Shown: piece by piece, positions 5,223-5,562 of the stretch
Layout of the letters: each line of letters starts with the position of its first letter
Position numbering within the stretch: position 1 is the stretch's first letter
Origin: Clostridium sp. CAG:1024
GTDB lineage: Bacteria > Bacillota > Clostridia > Christensenellales > CAG-138
Assembly (NCBI GenBank): GCA_000432015.1
Contig: HF985382.1
Span: forward strand, 1 to 5,562
DNA: 5,562 nt
Direction of reading: 5' to 3'
Translations under genes and position numbers: made by a program
The notes under the pieces: generated by a model
What the model was told of the DNA's origin: nothing
Databases searched by the model: none
The model's input: the letters and a program-made list of their open reading frames with translations, nothing else

Positions 5223-5408
5223 TTATACCCCCAATCGTCCGAGTATGCCCACAATTTCCTTCACCGTATAGGATACAAACGCAAGCCCCGCGCCAAGCGC
5301 CGCCGTCCGCTTCATGCCGCCTGTCGGGAGCAGGCTCTCGCCCGCGCCCAGCAACAGCGCCATGACCGACAGCCGCATGGCAAGTTCCGCAAGCGCCGCC
5401 ACGTTCAA
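5223..5408 (-). CDS. spoIIIAF: Truncated-form stage III sporulation protein AF (SpoIIIAF)
   Basis: The order AE-x-AG and the sequence identify this as SpoIIIAF. Two hydrophobic helices (about 8-26 and 35-56) flank the LLPTGGMKR turn (26-34), matching the LLP-S/T-G-x-MK signature at the SpoIIIAF N-terminus. The known protein is about 200 residues, with a soluble domain of ring-building fold after the helices. Here the frame stops after 61 residues, and spoIIIAG starts 2 bases later, so the soluble domain is absent and cannot be hidden in another frame between the genes. Start: TTG 5408 overlaps the spoIIIAE stop (TTGA); GTG 5402 is an alternative, and GGGAGG in the end of spoIIIAE lies 3 bases from the TTG or 9 from the GTG, so GTG has the better spacing. 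It is called a real gene and not a remnant because reading frame, tight coupling and signature are intact. Confidence 0.8.
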   Translation of the reverse strand: MNVAALAELAMRLSVMALLLGAGESLLPTGGMKRTAALGAGLAFVSYTVKEIVGILGRLGV

Positions 5409-5562
5409 CCGCCTCCCGTCACATAATTTGTCAAAGCCATCAGCAAGCCTACCGTCACCATGAACATCAGCATCACGGCGACGAGACTTGCGACCACATA
5501 TTGGAGCGCGTCCGCCGCGCCGTCATAAATCCCGGTCAGCCGCTTATCCGCCGCTGCGCCGG
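5405..5562 (-). CDS. spoIIIAE: Stage III sporulation protein AE (SpoIIIAE), C-terminal end
   Basis: Only the last 51 codons and the TGA stop (5407-5405) are in the window; the rest lies beyond the right edge. The readable end (ADKRLTGIYDGAADALQYVV, then a hydrophobic helix of about 22 residues rich in V, L and M, then a short Thr/Asn tail) fits the C-terminal transmembrane helix of SpoIIIAE. SpoIIIAE is a polytopic membrane protein of roughly 400 residues with a possible transporter-like role in the SpoIIIA complex. The call rests mainly on position just before spoIIIAF and spoIIIAG and on the hydrophobic C-terminus, since too little is visible for domain-level proof. Its last codons carry the GGGAGG used for spoIIIAF translation. 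Confidence 0.8.
   Translation of the reverse strand, partial: GAAADKRLTGIYDGAADALQYVVASLVAVMLMFMVTVGLLMALTNYVTGGG

Noticed and set aside
5223..5408. SpoIIIAF broken by a frameshift with its C-terminal domain in another frame
   Set aside because: spoIIIAG starts 2 bases after the stop, so there is no room for the missing domain between the genes.

Overview
The window comes from a spore-forming, moderately GC-rich member of the Clostridia (Bacillota). This rests on the end of the spoIIIA engulfment operon, a ytfI-ytfJ-dacB-rluB type block, and the start of a gene for a sodium-pump decarboxylase gamma subunit, a family common in anaerobic fermenters. Finer placement is not possible from this sequence. 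All supported genes lie on the minus strand, so the region reads from right to left. Long plus-strand ORFs are antisense shadows of GC-rich genes.

Right end (about 5562 to 4050): the 3' half of the spoIIIA operon, in the order spoIIIAE (C-terminal end only), spoIIIAF, spoIIIAG, spoIIIAH. These encode parts of the SpoIIIA-SpoIIQ channel that links mother cell and forespore during engulfment. The AE/AF and AF/AG junctions are very tight and the AF and AG starts appear to be TTG codons. The SpoIIIAF protein is only about 61 residues: it has the two-helix membrane part and lacks the soluble ring-building domain of the usual protein of about 200 residues. This is the most unusual observation in the window.

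Middle (about 4020 to 3227): a self-contained regulator unit. A GntR/FadR-type (FCD domain) repressor has its own sigma-A-like promoter, a dyad at the predicted transcription start, and a strong intrinsic terminator behind it. No metabolic gene lies beside it.

Left centre (3161 to about 285): a compact operon of a short DUF2953 protein (YtfI-like), YtfJ/GerW, a DacB-like D-alanyl-D-alanine carboxypeptidase with signal peptide, and an RluB-type pseudouridine synthase. It ends in a hairpin whose loop holds the rluB stop codon. The order recalls the B. subtilis dacB-spmA-spmB-rluB locus and clostridial ytfI-ytfJ-dac clusters, but spmA/spmB are absent between dacB and rluB. YtfJ is needed for spore lysozyme resistance/germination behaviour and DacB trims cortex peptidoglycan, so this block probably serves late spore envelope maturation.

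Left end (284 to 1): an AT-rich, mostly non-coding leader of about 200 bases with two inverted repeats, followed by the first 27 codons of an OadG-family membrane subunit with an excellent ribosome binding site. No tRNA, rRNA, CRISPR array, insertion sequence or phage gene was seen.
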